Assembly: GCA_040882225.1 (NCBI GenBank)
Contig: JBBEBR010000022.1
Location: forward strand, 248,001 to 312,000
Direction of reading: 5' to 3'
Source: Gracilimonas sp040882225
GTDB taxonomy: Bacteria > Bacteroidota > Rhodothermia > Balneolales > Balneolaceae
DNA: 64,000 nucleotides
This document shows positions 33,882-42,991 of the stretch, piece after piece. Under the pieces are notes generated by a model that saw only the letters and a list, made by a program, of their open reading frames with translations, was not told the DNA's origin and did not search any database. Made by a program: the position numbers and the translations under genes. Within the stretch, counting starts at the first letter, position 1; every line of letters begins with the position of its first letter.

Positions 33882-34907
33882 CTACCTCGGCACTTCAACC
33901 TTTTCCAGAATTCTTTGGATTACCTGATCAGGGCTTAGGCCTTCCATCTCCCGTTCGGGCGTTAATGTGATTCTGTGTCGCAATACCGGATTTATAATTT
34001 CTTTCACGTCTTCCGGGGTGATGAAATCCCGGCCGTGCATGGCAGCCCAGGCTTGCGCGGCCCTCATCACGAATACGGAAGCCCTGGGAGAAGCGCCAAT
34101 CGAAACCGAACTGCTGTTTCTTGTATTTTGAATGATCTGGGCAATATACTGCATCAGCTCAGGCTCAACATGTATTTCCGATACAACTTTACGCTGAGCG
34201 CCAATTTCACTTGTCGAAACTACCTGTTCGAGCATCTTAATATCGAGGGTATTTTTGCGGGAATAACTACCGGCTAAAATTTGAACTTCCTCTTCAAGAG
34301 AAGGATAGGGCACATCAATTCTGAAAAGAAAACGATCGAGCTGAGCTTCCGGCAAACGGTAAGTTCCTTCGTGTTCGATGGGATTTTGAGTTGCCACTAC
34401 CATGAAAGGAGCCTCCATAAAGTAGGTTTTGCCATCTATGGTTATTTGCCGCTCCTCCATGACTTCAAAAAGTGCCGATTGAGTTTTTGCGGGCGAACGG
34501 TTGATCTCATCAATGAGCACAAGATTGGAGAAAATCGGCCCTTGTTTAAACTCGAAATCGGTAGTTTTCGGATTGAAAATAGAGGTTCCCAGCACATCAG
34601 CGGGCATTAAATCTGGCGTGAACTGAATGCGGGAAAAATCGGAATGGATGGTTTGCGCAAGTATCTTTGTGGTTAAGGTTTTCGCTACTCCGGGAACACC
34701 CTCAATTAAAACATGGCCATCAGCGAGCAATGCGGCAATCAAAAGATCCACCATCTCTTTTTGTCCGACAATGATTTTCCCGATTTCTCTTCTGATATCT
34801 CCAACGAGCTTTTCAACTCCGGAAAGGTCTTTTCTGCTCTTGAATGGAATAGTATCTGGGTTTTTCGAATCGTTTTCGGGAGGTAGATTTTGATCTTCTG
34901 TGCTCAT
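33882..34907 (-). CDS. MoxR family AAA+ ATPase (operon copy)
   Basis: A 341-residue MoxR ATPase. Walker A is in EGVPGVAKTLTTK (near residue 66), Walker B in VLIDEINRSPAKTQSALFEVMEE, sensor 1 in VVATQNPIEHEGTYRLPEAQLDRF, and sensor 2 in GASPRASVFVMRAAQAWA. MoxR proteins act with vWA-domain partners to remodel or activate protein complexes, often membrane or metal enzymes. It overlaps the DUF4350 gene by 4 bases and is followed by DUF58, its usual partner. A second, solitary MoxR is at 55452-56453. Confidence 0.93.
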   Translation of the reverse strand: MSTEDQNLPPENDSKNPDTIPFKSRKDLSGVEKLVGDIRREIGKIIVGQKEMVDLLIAALLADGHVLIEGVPGVAKTLTTKILAQTIHSDFSRIQFTPDLMPADVLGTSIFNPKTTDFEFKQGPIFSNLVLIDEINRSPAKTQSALFEVMEERQITIDGKTYFMEAPFMVVATQNPIEHEGTYRLPEAQLDRFLFRIDVPYPSLEEEVQILAGSYSRKNTLDIKMLEQVVSTSEIGAQRKVVSEIHVEPELMQYIAQIIQNTRNSSSVSIGASPRASVFVMRAAQAWAAMHGRDFITPEDVKEIINPVLRHRITLTPEREMEGLSPDQVIQRILEKVEVPR

Positions 34908-36100
34908 CTTTGGCTTTCTTTATAGAATCGGTCGATTCGTTCTGTTAATAGTTCTAGTTCGTTCTGACTCAGTTTTTCCTTTTGGGATGTTATCTCAATC
35001 AAATCAAATAGAGAATAAATTTCTTGTTCTTCTAACCCTGACCGGTTGGCGATATCTTTTCGCAAAGAATCATCCACTTTGGTTGTGTCGAGGCCGAGAT
35101 TGCTGCGAATATAATCAAGAAAAAAGCGAATCTTCTTATCGGCGATCAGCTTATGATCTCCCTTTTCCAGGTAGAGATTGCCGATTGTTTTGGCAAATTC
35201 TATACTCGAATTTTTTGGATCTTCAATTACCGGAATGATACGCTGCAATCTTTTTGCCCGAAAAATCATAAATAAAATCACTGCTGATAAACTCAAAAAC
35301 CAAGCCCATTTCAAATGTTTTTGAGAAACGATATAACCGACAGCGCTTCCCGAAGCCAATCGGCCCGTCTTATAATATTCATCCCAAATAGTTTGCTGAA
35401 CCGGAAGATAGGAGAGAGCGGTTAGCGCGTACTCGGCACCCAGGGAATCACGTACAAAATAATTGGTAAAGAGTGTGGGATTTGAATGCAGGAAGATATT
35501 TCCATCACCCCAGGAGATTTTCACAAAATTTGGATTTCCGTCGCTATTAAGGCCCAGAACGGTGGTTTTAGAGGAGTCAACACTTGAAAAATGAGTTTCA
35601 GTTGTACTTTGTATATAAGGCCATCCGGTTTCTTTTTTCAGAGATGGACTGGTGAAATTCACAAAAGAAGTATCATCACTAAGAATAAAATCACCGCTCA
35701 AAAGTGGGTTACCATATCGAGTTTCGAGGTTTAGAGTATCACCGAATTCGCCAATAAAAATTCGCGATGCTATGAAGACATTATTGCCTTTTTGTATTTG
35801 CGAAAGCAGGATTTCACTTTCAAACTCATCAAGACTAAATTCTGAATTCAGGAAAATCCAGTTTTTTGTGGATGAAGTATCAGATAACTCAAAAATAGGA
35901 TCAAAATTCCCGGAAATATTTTGCCCGGGAAAAACAGGTTCAAGTAACTGATGGATGATAAACCCACCGTAAGGAATTTTTTCAGATGAAGAAAAACTCT
36001 CTCTCCAGTCAAGTGGTTTCGGCTTTAAAATCTGAACGAGAATGAACCCGAAGATCATCACCCCGAGAATTATAAAATATGTGCGTTCTTTTTTTATCAT
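34904..36100 (-). CDS. DUF4350 domain-containing membrane protein
   Basis: A 398-residue protein with an N-terminal TM anchor (YFIILGVMIFGFILVQIL) and the DUF4350 start DWRESFSSSEKIPYGGFIIHQLLEPVFPG. An extracytoplasmic beta-rich domain follows, with a second TM near residue 270 (WAWFLSLSAVILFMIFRAKRL) and a C-terminal cytoplasmic helical region. DUF4350 is regularly found between DUF4129 and MoxR/DUF58 genes, as here. It overlaps the neighbouring genes by 4 bases at both ends, giving tight translational coupling. The family has no defined biochemical role. Confidence 0.85.
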   Translation of the reverse strand: MIKKERTYFIILGVMIFGFILVQILKPKPLDWRESFSSSEKIPYGGFIIHQLLEPVFPGQNISGNFDPIFELSDTSSTKNWIFLNSEFSLDEFESEILLSQIQKGNNVFIASRIFIGEFGDTLNLETRYGNPLLSGDFILSDDTSFVNFTSPSLKKETGWPYIQSTTETHFSSVDSSKTTVLGLNSDGNPNFVKISWGDGNIFLHSNPTLFTNYFVRDSLGAEYALTALSYLPVQQTIWDEYYKTGRLASGSAVGYIVSQKHLKWAWFLSLSAVILFMIFRAKRLQRIIPVIEDPKNSSIEFAKTIGNLYLEKGDHKLIADKKIRFFLDYIRSNLGLDTTKVDDSLRKDIANRSGLEEQEIYSLFDLIEITSQKEKLSQNELELLTERIDRFYKESQR

Positions 36101-36840
36101 CGCAAACCGGCCTTTTCCCTAAACTCTGCATAGATTTTTTCTACCGTTTGATACCCCGCCTTTTCTACTTTGAAATCGCCATACTCTACATATTCATAAA
36201 AGAGTGTAAGGCGGGAAAAATGAGCGGCGGTTTCATGGCGATTGAGTTCGTCCAGGTAATCATGATTGGTTTTATCTGGCTTGAGAGTAATTAAACCCAG
36301 ATGCTCTAATTCCTGAAGCGATTGAAGATAAAGCAGGCGAACGGCATCGGAATAACGATCTTCCGTGAGCGCCTGACGTAGTAATTGTTGAAGATCCTCT
36401 TTTTTGAAGTCGCCCACGTCCGTACTCATTCTAACATTTTGAGCACTTCTTTTAGTTGAAAAAGCAGATTGTATATTTCCTCCCAATATTTGATTTATCA
36501 GGGCTACAAGTACAATTCCAAACGTTGCGAAAAAGGCAATTTTGATAAATAAAGAAGCCCACCTGTTATCAAGAATTGCGACTAATCCCTGAATTAACCA
36601 CCGCTGAATCCTTGTCCACAGTGTTTCAGGATTTTGTGCGGTGTGATGGTAGTCGAAAACTTCATCGCTTGTGATACTTTCCAGTGTTTGCGGATCTGCG
36701 GTACGCACCGTTACTTCGCTACTATCGATGGGAAGTGTAGCCAGCGAATCCTGGGCAAAAGTAACTGGATGAAAAAGCAGGAAAAAGATTCCTGCCAAAA
36801 CCATCTTTTTCAGGATTTGTACAGCGCTATGTTTGGACAT
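36097..36840 (-). CDS. DUF4129 domain-containing membrane protein
   Basis: A 247-residue protein with an exported leader (MVLAGIFFLLFHPVTFAQ), a TM segment near residues 90-115 (WASLFIKIAFFATFGIVLVALINQ), and a cytoplasmic C-terminal DUF4129 domain. That domain shows LLRQALTEDRYSDAVRLLYLQ, then LEHLGLITLKPDKTNHDYL and RLTLFYEYVEYGDFKV. The DUF4129 region is found at the end of some transglutaminase-like membrane proteins; the transglutaminase part is absent here. Part of the MoxR operon, 11 bases after the multi-TM gene. Confidence 0.82.
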   Translation of the reverse strand: MSKHSAVQILKKMVLAGIFFLLFHPVTFAQDSLATLPIDSSEVTVRTADPQTLESITSDEVFDYHHTAQNPETLWTRIQRWLIQGLVAILDNRWASLFIKIAFFATFGIVLVALINQILGGNIQSAFSTKRSAQNVRMSTDVGDFKKEDLQQLLRQALTEDRYSDAVRLLYLQSLQELEHLGLITLKPDKTNHDYLDELNRHETAAHFSRLTLFYEYVEYGDFKVEKAGYQTVEKIYAEFREKAGLR

Positions 36841-36851
36841 TGGGAAAATTT

Positions 36852-37679
36852 CTACGCCAGTTGTTCAATTTCTTCACGTAAACCGACGCCTTCTTTTCGC
36901 TCTACAAGATTAAAATAATGGAGGCTCATCGCGATGAGTAATAACACTGAAAATAACGAGGCTAAAATAATCAGGATTCCATAAAAAACGCCCATAATAG
37001 ATCCTAAACCCTCACCTGTGGTATCTAATCCAGAAGCGCTCATAAAAGTGATTACCATTGTAAAAGGAATGATCAGCACGTAAGTCATAAATGTTGTAAT
37101 GAAGTACATCACCAAATAAACCGCGAAAGTAAACCACCAATGTCCTTCAACTAATTCCCAGGAACGGGCAATGGCATCGAAGGGATTTCTGTCTTCCAAA
37201 ATTGCGGCTGCCGGAGATACAAAGAGTTTTATTCCAACATAAATACCAGGAATTATCAGGAGCAGGAAGGAAAATCCAACAGCGAATATCACCAGAAAAT
37301 AAAGGCCAACGAGCGTAAGAAAATTTCGTCCGAAATCCTCTAATAAATCCATAGCCTCTATGTCCTCGGTATGGCGGGCCAACTGAACATGTTTTAGAGT
37401 TATGGTGAATAATGAACCGGAAGCCAATCCCAGCAGTAATATCCCAAGCCAGAGATCGCCCCCAAGCATCATGTTTTCCATGCTTTCGGGATTGCTAAAT
37501 GCAGCTGTAAAAATTGAGGTATAGGCATTTCCCACAAGCAGCCCCGAAACCAGGTAAAATGGAAACACAAAAAGCAGTAATCCTTTTCCAAGACTTTTAT
37601 AGTGAATGCGGACGTACATGAAGGAATCAGATAAAATTGCCCCAAGATCCCGATATTTTTGTAAGGTAAATTCTTTCAT
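36852..37679 (-). CDS. multi-pass membrane protein of the MoxR/SpoIIM operon
   Basis: A 275-residue hydrophobic protein with about six TM segments. The block FDAIARSWELVEGHWWFTFAVY near residue 165 resembles the repeat motif of glycerophosphoryl diester phosphodiesterase membrane-domain/YciC-like proteins. No catalytic residues are evident. It overlaps the SpoIIM gene by 4 bases and precedes DUF4129. In related genomes a protein of this type occupies the same slot, so it is probably a structural membrane partner of the system. Specific function is unknown. Confidence 0.7.
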   Translation of the reverse strand: MKEFTLQKYRDLGAILSDSFMYVRIHYKSLGKGLLLFVFPFYLVSGLLVGNAYTSIFTAAFSNPESMENMMLGGDLWLGILLLGLASGSLFTITLKHVQLARHTEDIEAMDLLEDFGRNFLTLVGLYFLVIFAVGFSFLLLIIPGIYVGIKLFVSPAAAILEDRNPFDAIARSWELVEGHWWFTFAVYLVMYFITTFMTYVLIIPFTMVITFMSASGLDTTGEGLGSIMGVFYGILIILASLFSVLLLIAMSLHYFNLVERKEGVGLREEIEQLA

Positions 37680-38629
37680 TTTTCTAAGTTGATTTTAGCA
37701 GGTAGAAGTACAAAATAGTAGAGAATAAATACCAATGAAGCTAAAATTATGATCAAGCTCAACCACAGTGGCATGGTTGTGTAACGTGTGACAAATGATT
37801 CAAGAAAACCGGCTGCTATAAAAACCGGAACCAAACCTATAATCATTTTGAGGCCTTGTTTGGTAGCTTTTATAAAAGAATCTTTTCGGGAATAAGTGCC
37901 GGGGAAAAGAAATCCGTTGCCCACTACAAATCCTGCGGCACCGGCAATTACAATAGCCGAAAGTTCAAGCGTGCCATGGATGAAAATCACCAGTACAGCC
38001 TCCTGAAGTAAAGCGTATTTGGCAAAAAAGTGCAGGAAAGCGCCCACCATAATTCCATTACTTAACATCACCAAAGCAACGCCAATCGAAGTAAGCAAGC
38101 CACTGGCAAAAGCGTAAAACGAAACTCTCACATTATTCGTGGTGATGGCGAAAAACATATTCATTTCATCCGCCTTTTTGTAAACGGCCAGCGGATCGTC
38201 CTGCTCAATATTGCTGATGGTCATATTGACGTAAGCATCACCCATAATAAAACGCACAAAGGAAGGGTCATTCATGGAAGATAAAACCCCGATACCGATC
38301 GCAATCATGAAAAGGAGAAAGCTATAGAGAAGTTCTTTCTGTTTAGTGGCAAACACTTGGGGAAGTTCACGGGTCCAGAATGTTATCAATCGATTGGTTT
38401 CTTCTTTCTTAGACCGGTAAATAGTATCATGAACAAAAACAGAGAGTTGATTTAAATACTCTTCAGTCTTGCTTCCGGGATAATTTGCCTGGGCAAAAGC
38501 GAGATCGGCACTTAACTCGATGTAAAGCTCGGCAAGTTTATCGGGTTCATCATTTTTTTTGTCTTTTAACAGTTGCTCAAACTCCTTCCACTTATCCGCG
38601 TTTTTCCGTAAAAAGGCAACTTCCCTCAT
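37676..38629 (-). CDS. SpoIIM (stage II sporulation protein M)-like membrane protein
   Basis: A 317-residue protein. The soluble N-terminal 100 residues (RKNADKWKEFEQLLKD...AQANYPGSKTEEYLNQL) are followed by five or six TM segments. The family signature is seen in NNVRVSFYAFASGLLTSIGVALVMLSNG and FIHGTLELSAIVIAGAAGF. SpoIIM supports peptidoglycan remodelling in endospore formers; in non-sporulating bacteria such homologues travel with RDD, MoxR and DUF58 genes and have no known role. It is the first gene of the minus-strand operon and diverges from the RDD gene across 156 bases. Confidence 0.85.
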   Translation of the reverse strand: MREVAFLRKNADKWKEFEQLLKDKKNDEPDKLAELYIELSADLAFAQANYPGSKTEEYLNQLSVFVHDTIYRSKKEETNRLITFWTRELPQVFATKQKELLYSFLLFMIAIGIGVLSSMNDPSFVRFIMGDAYVNMTISNIEQDDPLAVYKKADEMNMFFAITTNNVRVSFYAFASGLLTSIGVALVMLSNGIMVGAFLHFFAKYALLQEAVLVIFIHGTLELSAIVIAGAAGFVVGNGFLFPGTYSRKDSFIKATKQGLKMIIGLVPVFIAAGFLESFVTRYTTMPLWLSLIIILASLVFILYYFVLLPAKINLEK

Positions 38630-38785
38630 TTTACTGATCTACTTTTGTTTTAGCATTGATGAACATAACTTCCGCTCGCTTAAACAGAAGGTAATAAATT
38701 TCTTATATCGGAAATTTTTTATCGGTGATATTTTATTGATCGATTTTGCTTTCTGATAAGGAGTGCCAAAAAAAAAGGAAATTTT

Positions 38786-39529
38786 GTGAATCAGATTGAA
38801 ACCAGCCAACACGTAAAGTTAAAGTATGAAACAGCCGGAGTAGGCGAGCGAATTCTCGCTTTTATCCTGGATGGCTTTTTTATCGCGGTGTATTATTTAG
38901 TAGTGATTTTTATTTGGGGATATGCAAATTCTATTGGCAGCTCAGAAAGTTTATCAGGTAACAATGACTGGATTCTGTTTGTGGTTTTAGTCATTCCCAT
39001 GATGCTATATCATCTCATTTTTGAAGTTCTGTGGAAAGGATATAGCCTCGGGAAAAAGATTGTAGGTATCCGGGTGGTGAAGATTGACGGTACTCGTGCT
39101 GATTTAAGCGGCTATTTGGTTCGGTGGCTTTTCAGGCTTGTAGAAATTACCATGTCCAGCGGGGTGATCGCTTTTGTCACCATTCTGCTCAATGGAAAAG
39201 GCCAGCGCCTTGGGGATATTGTTGGTAAAACCTGCGTCATAAAAGTCCGGCAAAAGGTGAAGTTAGAGAGCACTCTTTTTTCTGATTTAGCGGAACAATA
39301 CGAGCCTAACTTTCCACAAGTAGCAGAACTCACAGATAAAGATGTCCGAATAATCAGGGAAGTACTTTCCGCTCGCAAAAATTACGACTACGATACCTGG
39401 TTTCTAATGCTTCAGCGAACCCGGAAGCTGGTGGAAGAAAAGCTGGGAATTCCCCGTTCGGATATGAATGCAGAAGTTTTTCTGGAAACGGTGATTAAGG
39501 ATTACAATGCAATTCACGGAGCAGCTTGA
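38786..39529 (+). CDS. RDD family membrane protein
   Basis: A 247-residue protein with the RDD signature: GVGERILAFILDGFFIAVYYLV at the first TM, a second TM near 60-80, then GYSLGKKIVGIRVVKIDGT and GQRLGDIVGKTCVIKV. The C-terminal 90 residues are soluble and helical. RDD proteins are proposed transporters or membrane partners of MoxR/SpoIIM systems. The start is GTG with a GGA seven bases upstream. It is divergent from the SpoIIM gene, so a shared control region (38630-38785) probably drives the whole module. Confidence 0.85.
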   Translation: MNQIETSQHVKLKYETAGVGERILAFILDGFFIAVYYLVVIFIWGYANSIGSSESLSGNNDWILFVVLVIPMMLYHLIFEVLWKGYSLGKKIVGIRVVKIDGTRADLSGYLVRWLFRLVEITMSSGVIAFVTILLNGKGQRLGDIVGKTCVIKVRQKVKLESTLFSDLAEQYEPNFPQVAELTDKDVRIIREVLSARKNYDYDTWFLMLQRTRKLVEEKLGIPRSDMNAEVFLETVIKDYNAIHGAA

Positions 39530-39626
39530 TCCCCCGCATTTCTTTTGGCTTTTTTAATCCATGGTTTACGCCGACACTGAGAAGTCGTTGATTTTCTCAA
39601 CATCACACTAAAAAAAGAGAATTAGT

Positions 39627-40535
39627 TTACAGGGAGATGAAGCGGTCTGCGAAAACGGCTATCCAAACAAGGGGGAGGTAGAAAATGGAAGCAAACATAA
39701 GTTTTTTCGCATTAAGCTTGGTTCTTTCGCGGCCAAACTTAATGGTATAAAGTAAGAAACCGATTGCAAAAATCAGGCTCAAAACCAGAAAGATGATTCC
39801 TGAAACTCCAGTTTGATATATGGCTATACTCACGGGAAAAAGTAATAAAGCACAAATTAACGCCCAGAAATAAGTCTTATTCCCGCTTTCATCATTCTTT
39901 GGAAGCATTTTAAATCCCGCGCTTGAATAATCATCTTTACACATCCAGGCAATAGCGAGAACGTGTGGAACCTGCCACAGAAATACGATTGCGAATAAAA
40001 GCCACATGCCCGGATCAGCGAGATTTCCTGTTGCCGCCACCCATCCGCCTACAGGAGGGAGTGCTCCTGGAACTGCCCCAATAGCGATATTAATTGCCGA
40101 AACTTGCTTCATTGGAGTATAGGCCGCGAGATAAATCAGAGTAGTTAAAAACGAAACCGCTCCGGCTACAGGATTTACAAACCAAATCAAATAGAACAAT
40201 CCGGTGAAGATGAGGCTGAGCGAAAAAATCATCCCGTTACGAGAATCAATACGATGATCGGGGAGAGGGCGCTTTGCTGTGCGCTTCATCAAACCATCCA
40301 GTTTTCGCTCCATAAATTGGTTATGTGCTCCTGTTCCGGATGCTATAAGAAAGGTTCCAATTAACGCATGAATCATTATAACAAAATTGATTTCAGCGCC
40401 GCTTCCGAGAACAAATCCCACCAACATACTTGCTAAAACTGCGAGGGTAATTCCGGGTTTGGTAAGTTGGAAATAATCAGAAATTACGGTAGAAAGAGGG
40501 CGCTCAAATAGAATGTTATCTTCTGCTGAATTCAT
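39627..40535 (-). CDS. ctaB: heme O synthase (protoheme IX farnesyltransferase)
   Basis: A UbiA-type prenyltransferase that adds a farnesyl chain to heme B for haem-copper oxidases. Roughly 300 residues with about eight TM segments. The prenyl-diphosphate motif appears as NQFMERKLDGLMKRTAKRPLP (first Asp replaced by Glu), with VGGWVAATGNLADPG and the second acidic motif CKDDYSSAGFKMLP. The frame is open to 40571; the ATG at 40535 (MNSAEDNILFERPLS) is preferred. It is divergent from ctaA, the next step of the pathway, with a shared 80-base control region. Confidence 0.93.
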   Translation of the reverse strand: MNSAEDNILFERPLSTVISDYFQLTKPGITLAVLASMLVGFVLGSGAEINFVIMIHALIGTFLIASGTGAHNQFMERKLDGLMKRTAKRPLPDHRIDSRNGMIFSLSLIFTGLFYLIWFVNPVAGAVSFLTTLIYLAAYTPMKQVSAINIAIGAVPGALPPVGGWVAATGNLADPGMWLLFAIVFLWQVPHVLAIAWMCKDDYSSAGFKMLPKNDESGNKTYFWALICALLLFPVSIAIYQTGVSGIIFLVLSLIFAIGFLLYTIKFGRERTKLNAKKLMFASIFYLPLVWIAVFADRFISL

Positions 40536-40614
40536 GTAAATTTGATGAACAGATAATTGAAAAAATAGCATCAGAATTTAGGTATTATTACCCAAATTTG
40601 ACACCCGATTGGCA

Positions 40615-41562
40615 ATGAATTTAAATACTTTTCAAAGAACAGCTATAACGACTGTAGCTGCAACATTATTTTTGATTTTAGTAGGCGGACTTGTTCGTGC
40701 AGCCGGTGCCGGACTTGGCTGTCCCGACTGGCCCACCTGTTTTGGTTTATGGATTCCACCAACGAATCTCGCGGATTTACCCGCCGGGTTTGATGCCAGT
40801 CAGTTTAACGTGTACAAAACCTGGATTGAGTATGTAAACCGGTTGGTAGGGGTGGTTATCGGCTTATTAATAATTGCTACTTTTGTTCTTTCTTTTCGTT
40901 ACAGGAAACAAAAACCAATGGTTTTTTATAGTTCCGCACTGGCATTTATTTTGGTTTTGGTACAAGGCTGGCTTGGAGGCAGAGTGGTACAAACTGGATT
41001 AAGCGAATGGCTGATAACCATTCACATGCTTTTGGCAATGGTTATTGTAAATGTGCTTCTTTATGCTGCTTTTAAGGCGTCAACCGATTTAATTAGTATC
41101 AGAATTGAGGAGAATTTTCGAAAGAAACTTCTGTGGTTAGTGTCTGTTCTTTTCGCATTAACAATCATTCAAATGATATTGGGGACACAAGTTCGCGAAG
41201 CGATTGACTTAGTCAAAGGCAGTGAATATGTGCCTCCAAGAAGTTTTTGGATTGATAGTATCGGCACCATCTTTCCGATTCACCGAAGTTTTTCCTGGTT
41301 AATATTTCTTGCCGGCGCTTACTTATTCTACATGCTTAGGAAAGAAAAAGCGGAAGGGCTTATCCTGCAATTGGGACAGCTAAATATATTTCTGATTCTG
41401 TTGCAACTCGGCACCGGATTAGCGTTGTATTATTACGATATGCCACGGGTTCTGCAGGTTTTACACCTGGTGGGAATAGCATTGATGGTTTGCGCACAGT
41501 TTCTGTTTATCCTTGTATTAGGATTGGCAGCCAATAAGAAAAGAAAAAAGTTAAGCGAATAA
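40615..41562 (+). CDS. ctaA: heme A synthase, COX15/CtaA family
   Basis: An eight-TM protein oxidising the heme O methyl group to give heme A. The N-terminus reads LILVGGLVRAAGAGLGCPDWPTCFG, with the CtaA cysteine pair motif. Conserved histidines are in TIHMLLAMVIVN and FPIHRSFSWLIF, and the C-terminal histidine is in VLHLVGIALMV. About 315 residues, normal. The ATG at 40615 is preferred over a TTG two codons upstream. A TAAATTTG box at 40537-40544 fits the Bacteroidetes -7 element TAnnTTTG, though no clear -33 element is seen. It indicates an aa3-type terminal oxidase. Confidence 0.93.
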   Translation: MNLNTFQRTAITTVAATLFLILVGGLVRAAGAGLGCPDWPTCFGLWIPPTNLADLPAGFDASQFNVYKTWIEYVNRLVGVVIGLLIIATFVLSFRYRKQKPMVFYSSALAFILVLVQGWLGGRVVQTGLSEWLITIHMLLAMVIVNVLLYAAFKASTDLISIRIEENFRKKLLWLVSVLFALTIIQMILGTQVREAIDLVKGSEYVPPRSFWIDSIGTIFPIHRSFSWLIFLAGAYLFYMLRKEKAEGLILQLGQLNIFLILLQLGTGLALYYYDMPRVLQVLHLVGIALMVCAQFLFILVLGLAANKKRKKLSE

Positions 41563-41567
41563 GTTGT

Positions 41568-41888
41568 TTAAAGCCTTTCGAGTAGGTCGTTTAGGAAATG
41601 ACGAATTTCCGTAAGATTTTTTTTTGCTTCTGCGCTTAAACCGGGATCGGAGTTATTTTTTTCTCCATTCAATCTTTTTTTCACACCTTCAGGGCTATAT
41701 TTTTCCTCATGTAGTAACTCTTTGATGCGGAACACTAATTCGACTTCCTGTTCTTTATAAGTTCTGTTACCCGCACTGTTTTTCTTAGGATGTAATTCAG
41801 GATAGGTTTTTTCCCAGTTTCTGAGCACATGAGGCTCAAGTCCTGTAAGTTTGCTGACCTCACCCATTGAGTAATACAATTTTTTCAT
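41568..41888 (-). CDS. MerR-family transcriptional regulator
   Basis: A 106-residue protein with a MerR-type winged helix at the N-terminus: KLYYSMGEVSKLTGLEPHVLRNWEKTYPEL followed by NSAGNRTYKEQEVELVFRIKELLHEEKYSPEGVKKRL. There is no long effector-binding domain, as in short MerR/MlrA-like proteins. The frame extends upstream to 41942, but MKKLYYSMGEV at 41888 is the family start. An AAAATCGATTTT palindrome lies at 41910-41921, between this gene and the divergent GT2. It converges with ctaA with a five-base gap. Target unknown. Confidence 0.85.
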   Translation of the reverse strand: MKKLYYSMGEVSKLTGLEPHVLRNWEKTYPELHPKKNSAGNRTYKEQEVELVFRIKELLHEEKYSPEGVKKRLNGEKNNSDPGLSAEAKKNLTEIRHFLNDLLERL

Positions 41889-41969
41889 AGCAAGTAGAAA
41901 GTGTATTTTAAAATCGATTTTTATGCTGTGGAAGTAAATCAATTCTGAACTTTTTTAAAAGAAAGCATT

Positions 41970-42920
41970 TTGGAAGAAGTACAATTTAATAATACAATTG
42001 ATATAAGCCTTGTGATTCCTGTTTTCAACGAAGAGGATTCGCTGCCGGAGTTAGAAAAAGCCATCGAGATTGCATTAGCGGAAAACTTCAGCTATGAGAT
42101 TTTTTTTGTGGATGATGGTTCCTCAGATGCATCCTGGGAGAAAATTAAGGAACTGAGCAGCAAGAAAGAGAATGTATATGGGGTTTCTTTCAGTCATAAT
42201 TATGGGAAAAGCGTAGCACTGCAAGCGGGTTTTGAAGCGGCCAAGGGGAAATATGTTGTTACGATGGATGCAGATTTACAAGACGATCCCAATGAGGTTC
42301 CAGAAATGATAAAACTTCTTGAGCAAGGGTATGATCTTGTGAGTGGTTGGAAAAAAGAGCGCCACGATCCTCTTTCAAAAACCATTCCCTCTAAATTTTT
42401 CAACTTTGTAACACGTAAAGTTGCGGGAATCGAGCTTCATGATTTCAATTGCGGACTAAAAGCCTATCGTTCAGGCGTTGTTAAGGATATTTATTTATAT
42501 GGTGAGTTGCACCGCTACATTCCCATGCTTGCCAAACGAGAAGGTTATACACGCATTGCAGAAAAGGTGGTGAAACATCATCCCAGAAAATACGGCAAAA
42601 CAAAATTCGGCTTATCCCGCTTCATGAATGGTTTTTTGGATTTGATCACCATTTCGTTTGTGCAAAGATATCTTCAAAAACCAATGCATTTCTTTGGCAC
42701 GATTGGTGTATTGCTTCTACTGATTGGGGCCGTGATAAATTCGTATATGGCTTTTCTTAAAATATTTTACGGGGCGGGGATAGGAAGCAGGCCTCTGTTA
42801 TTTCTTGGCATTTTATTAATGGTTTTTGGGGTCCAACTCTTTTCTACGGGTTTGTTGGGGGAGCTCATCAACAAGAATCATGTAGAAAAGCAAAAACCGA
42901 GAATCAGGGAAGAAATTTAG
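41970..42920 (+). CDS. GT2-family polyprenyl-phosphate glycosyltransferase
   Basis: A 316-residue DPM1/GtrB-like enzyme. The cytoplasmic GT-A domain has VIPVFNEEDSLPELEKAI, the DDGSSDASWEKI nucleotide-binding motif, and the catalytic MDADLQDDPNEVPEM (DXD-type). Two C-terminal TM segments (FGTIGVLLLLIGAVINSYMA and LLFLGILLMVFGVQLFSTGLL) anchor it. It probably loads a sugar onto undecaprenyl phosphate for use outside the membrane. The start is a TTG. It is monocistronic or followed by the small kinase fragment. Confidence 0.88.
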   Translation: MEEVQFNNTIDISLVIPVFNEEDSLPELEKAIEIALAENFSYEIFFVDDGSSDASWEKIKELSSKKENVYGVSFSHNYGKSVALQAGFEAAKGKYVVTMDADLQDDPNEVPEMIKLLEQGYDLVSGWKKERHDPLSKTIPSKFFNFVTRKVAGIELHDFNCGLKAYRSGVVKDIYLYGELHRYIPMLAKREGYTRIAEKVVKHHPRKYGKTKFGLSRFMNGFLDLITISFVQRYLQKPMHFFGTIGVLLLLIGAVINSYMAFLKIFYGAGIGSRPLLFLGILLMVFGVQLFSTGLLGELINKNHVEKQKPRIREEI

Positions 42921-42991
42921 CTCCATATAGCTTTCTGTGGAACTCTAAGGCATCATTTATCTTTTAGTAGAAAATATAGGCAGAAGCCCAG

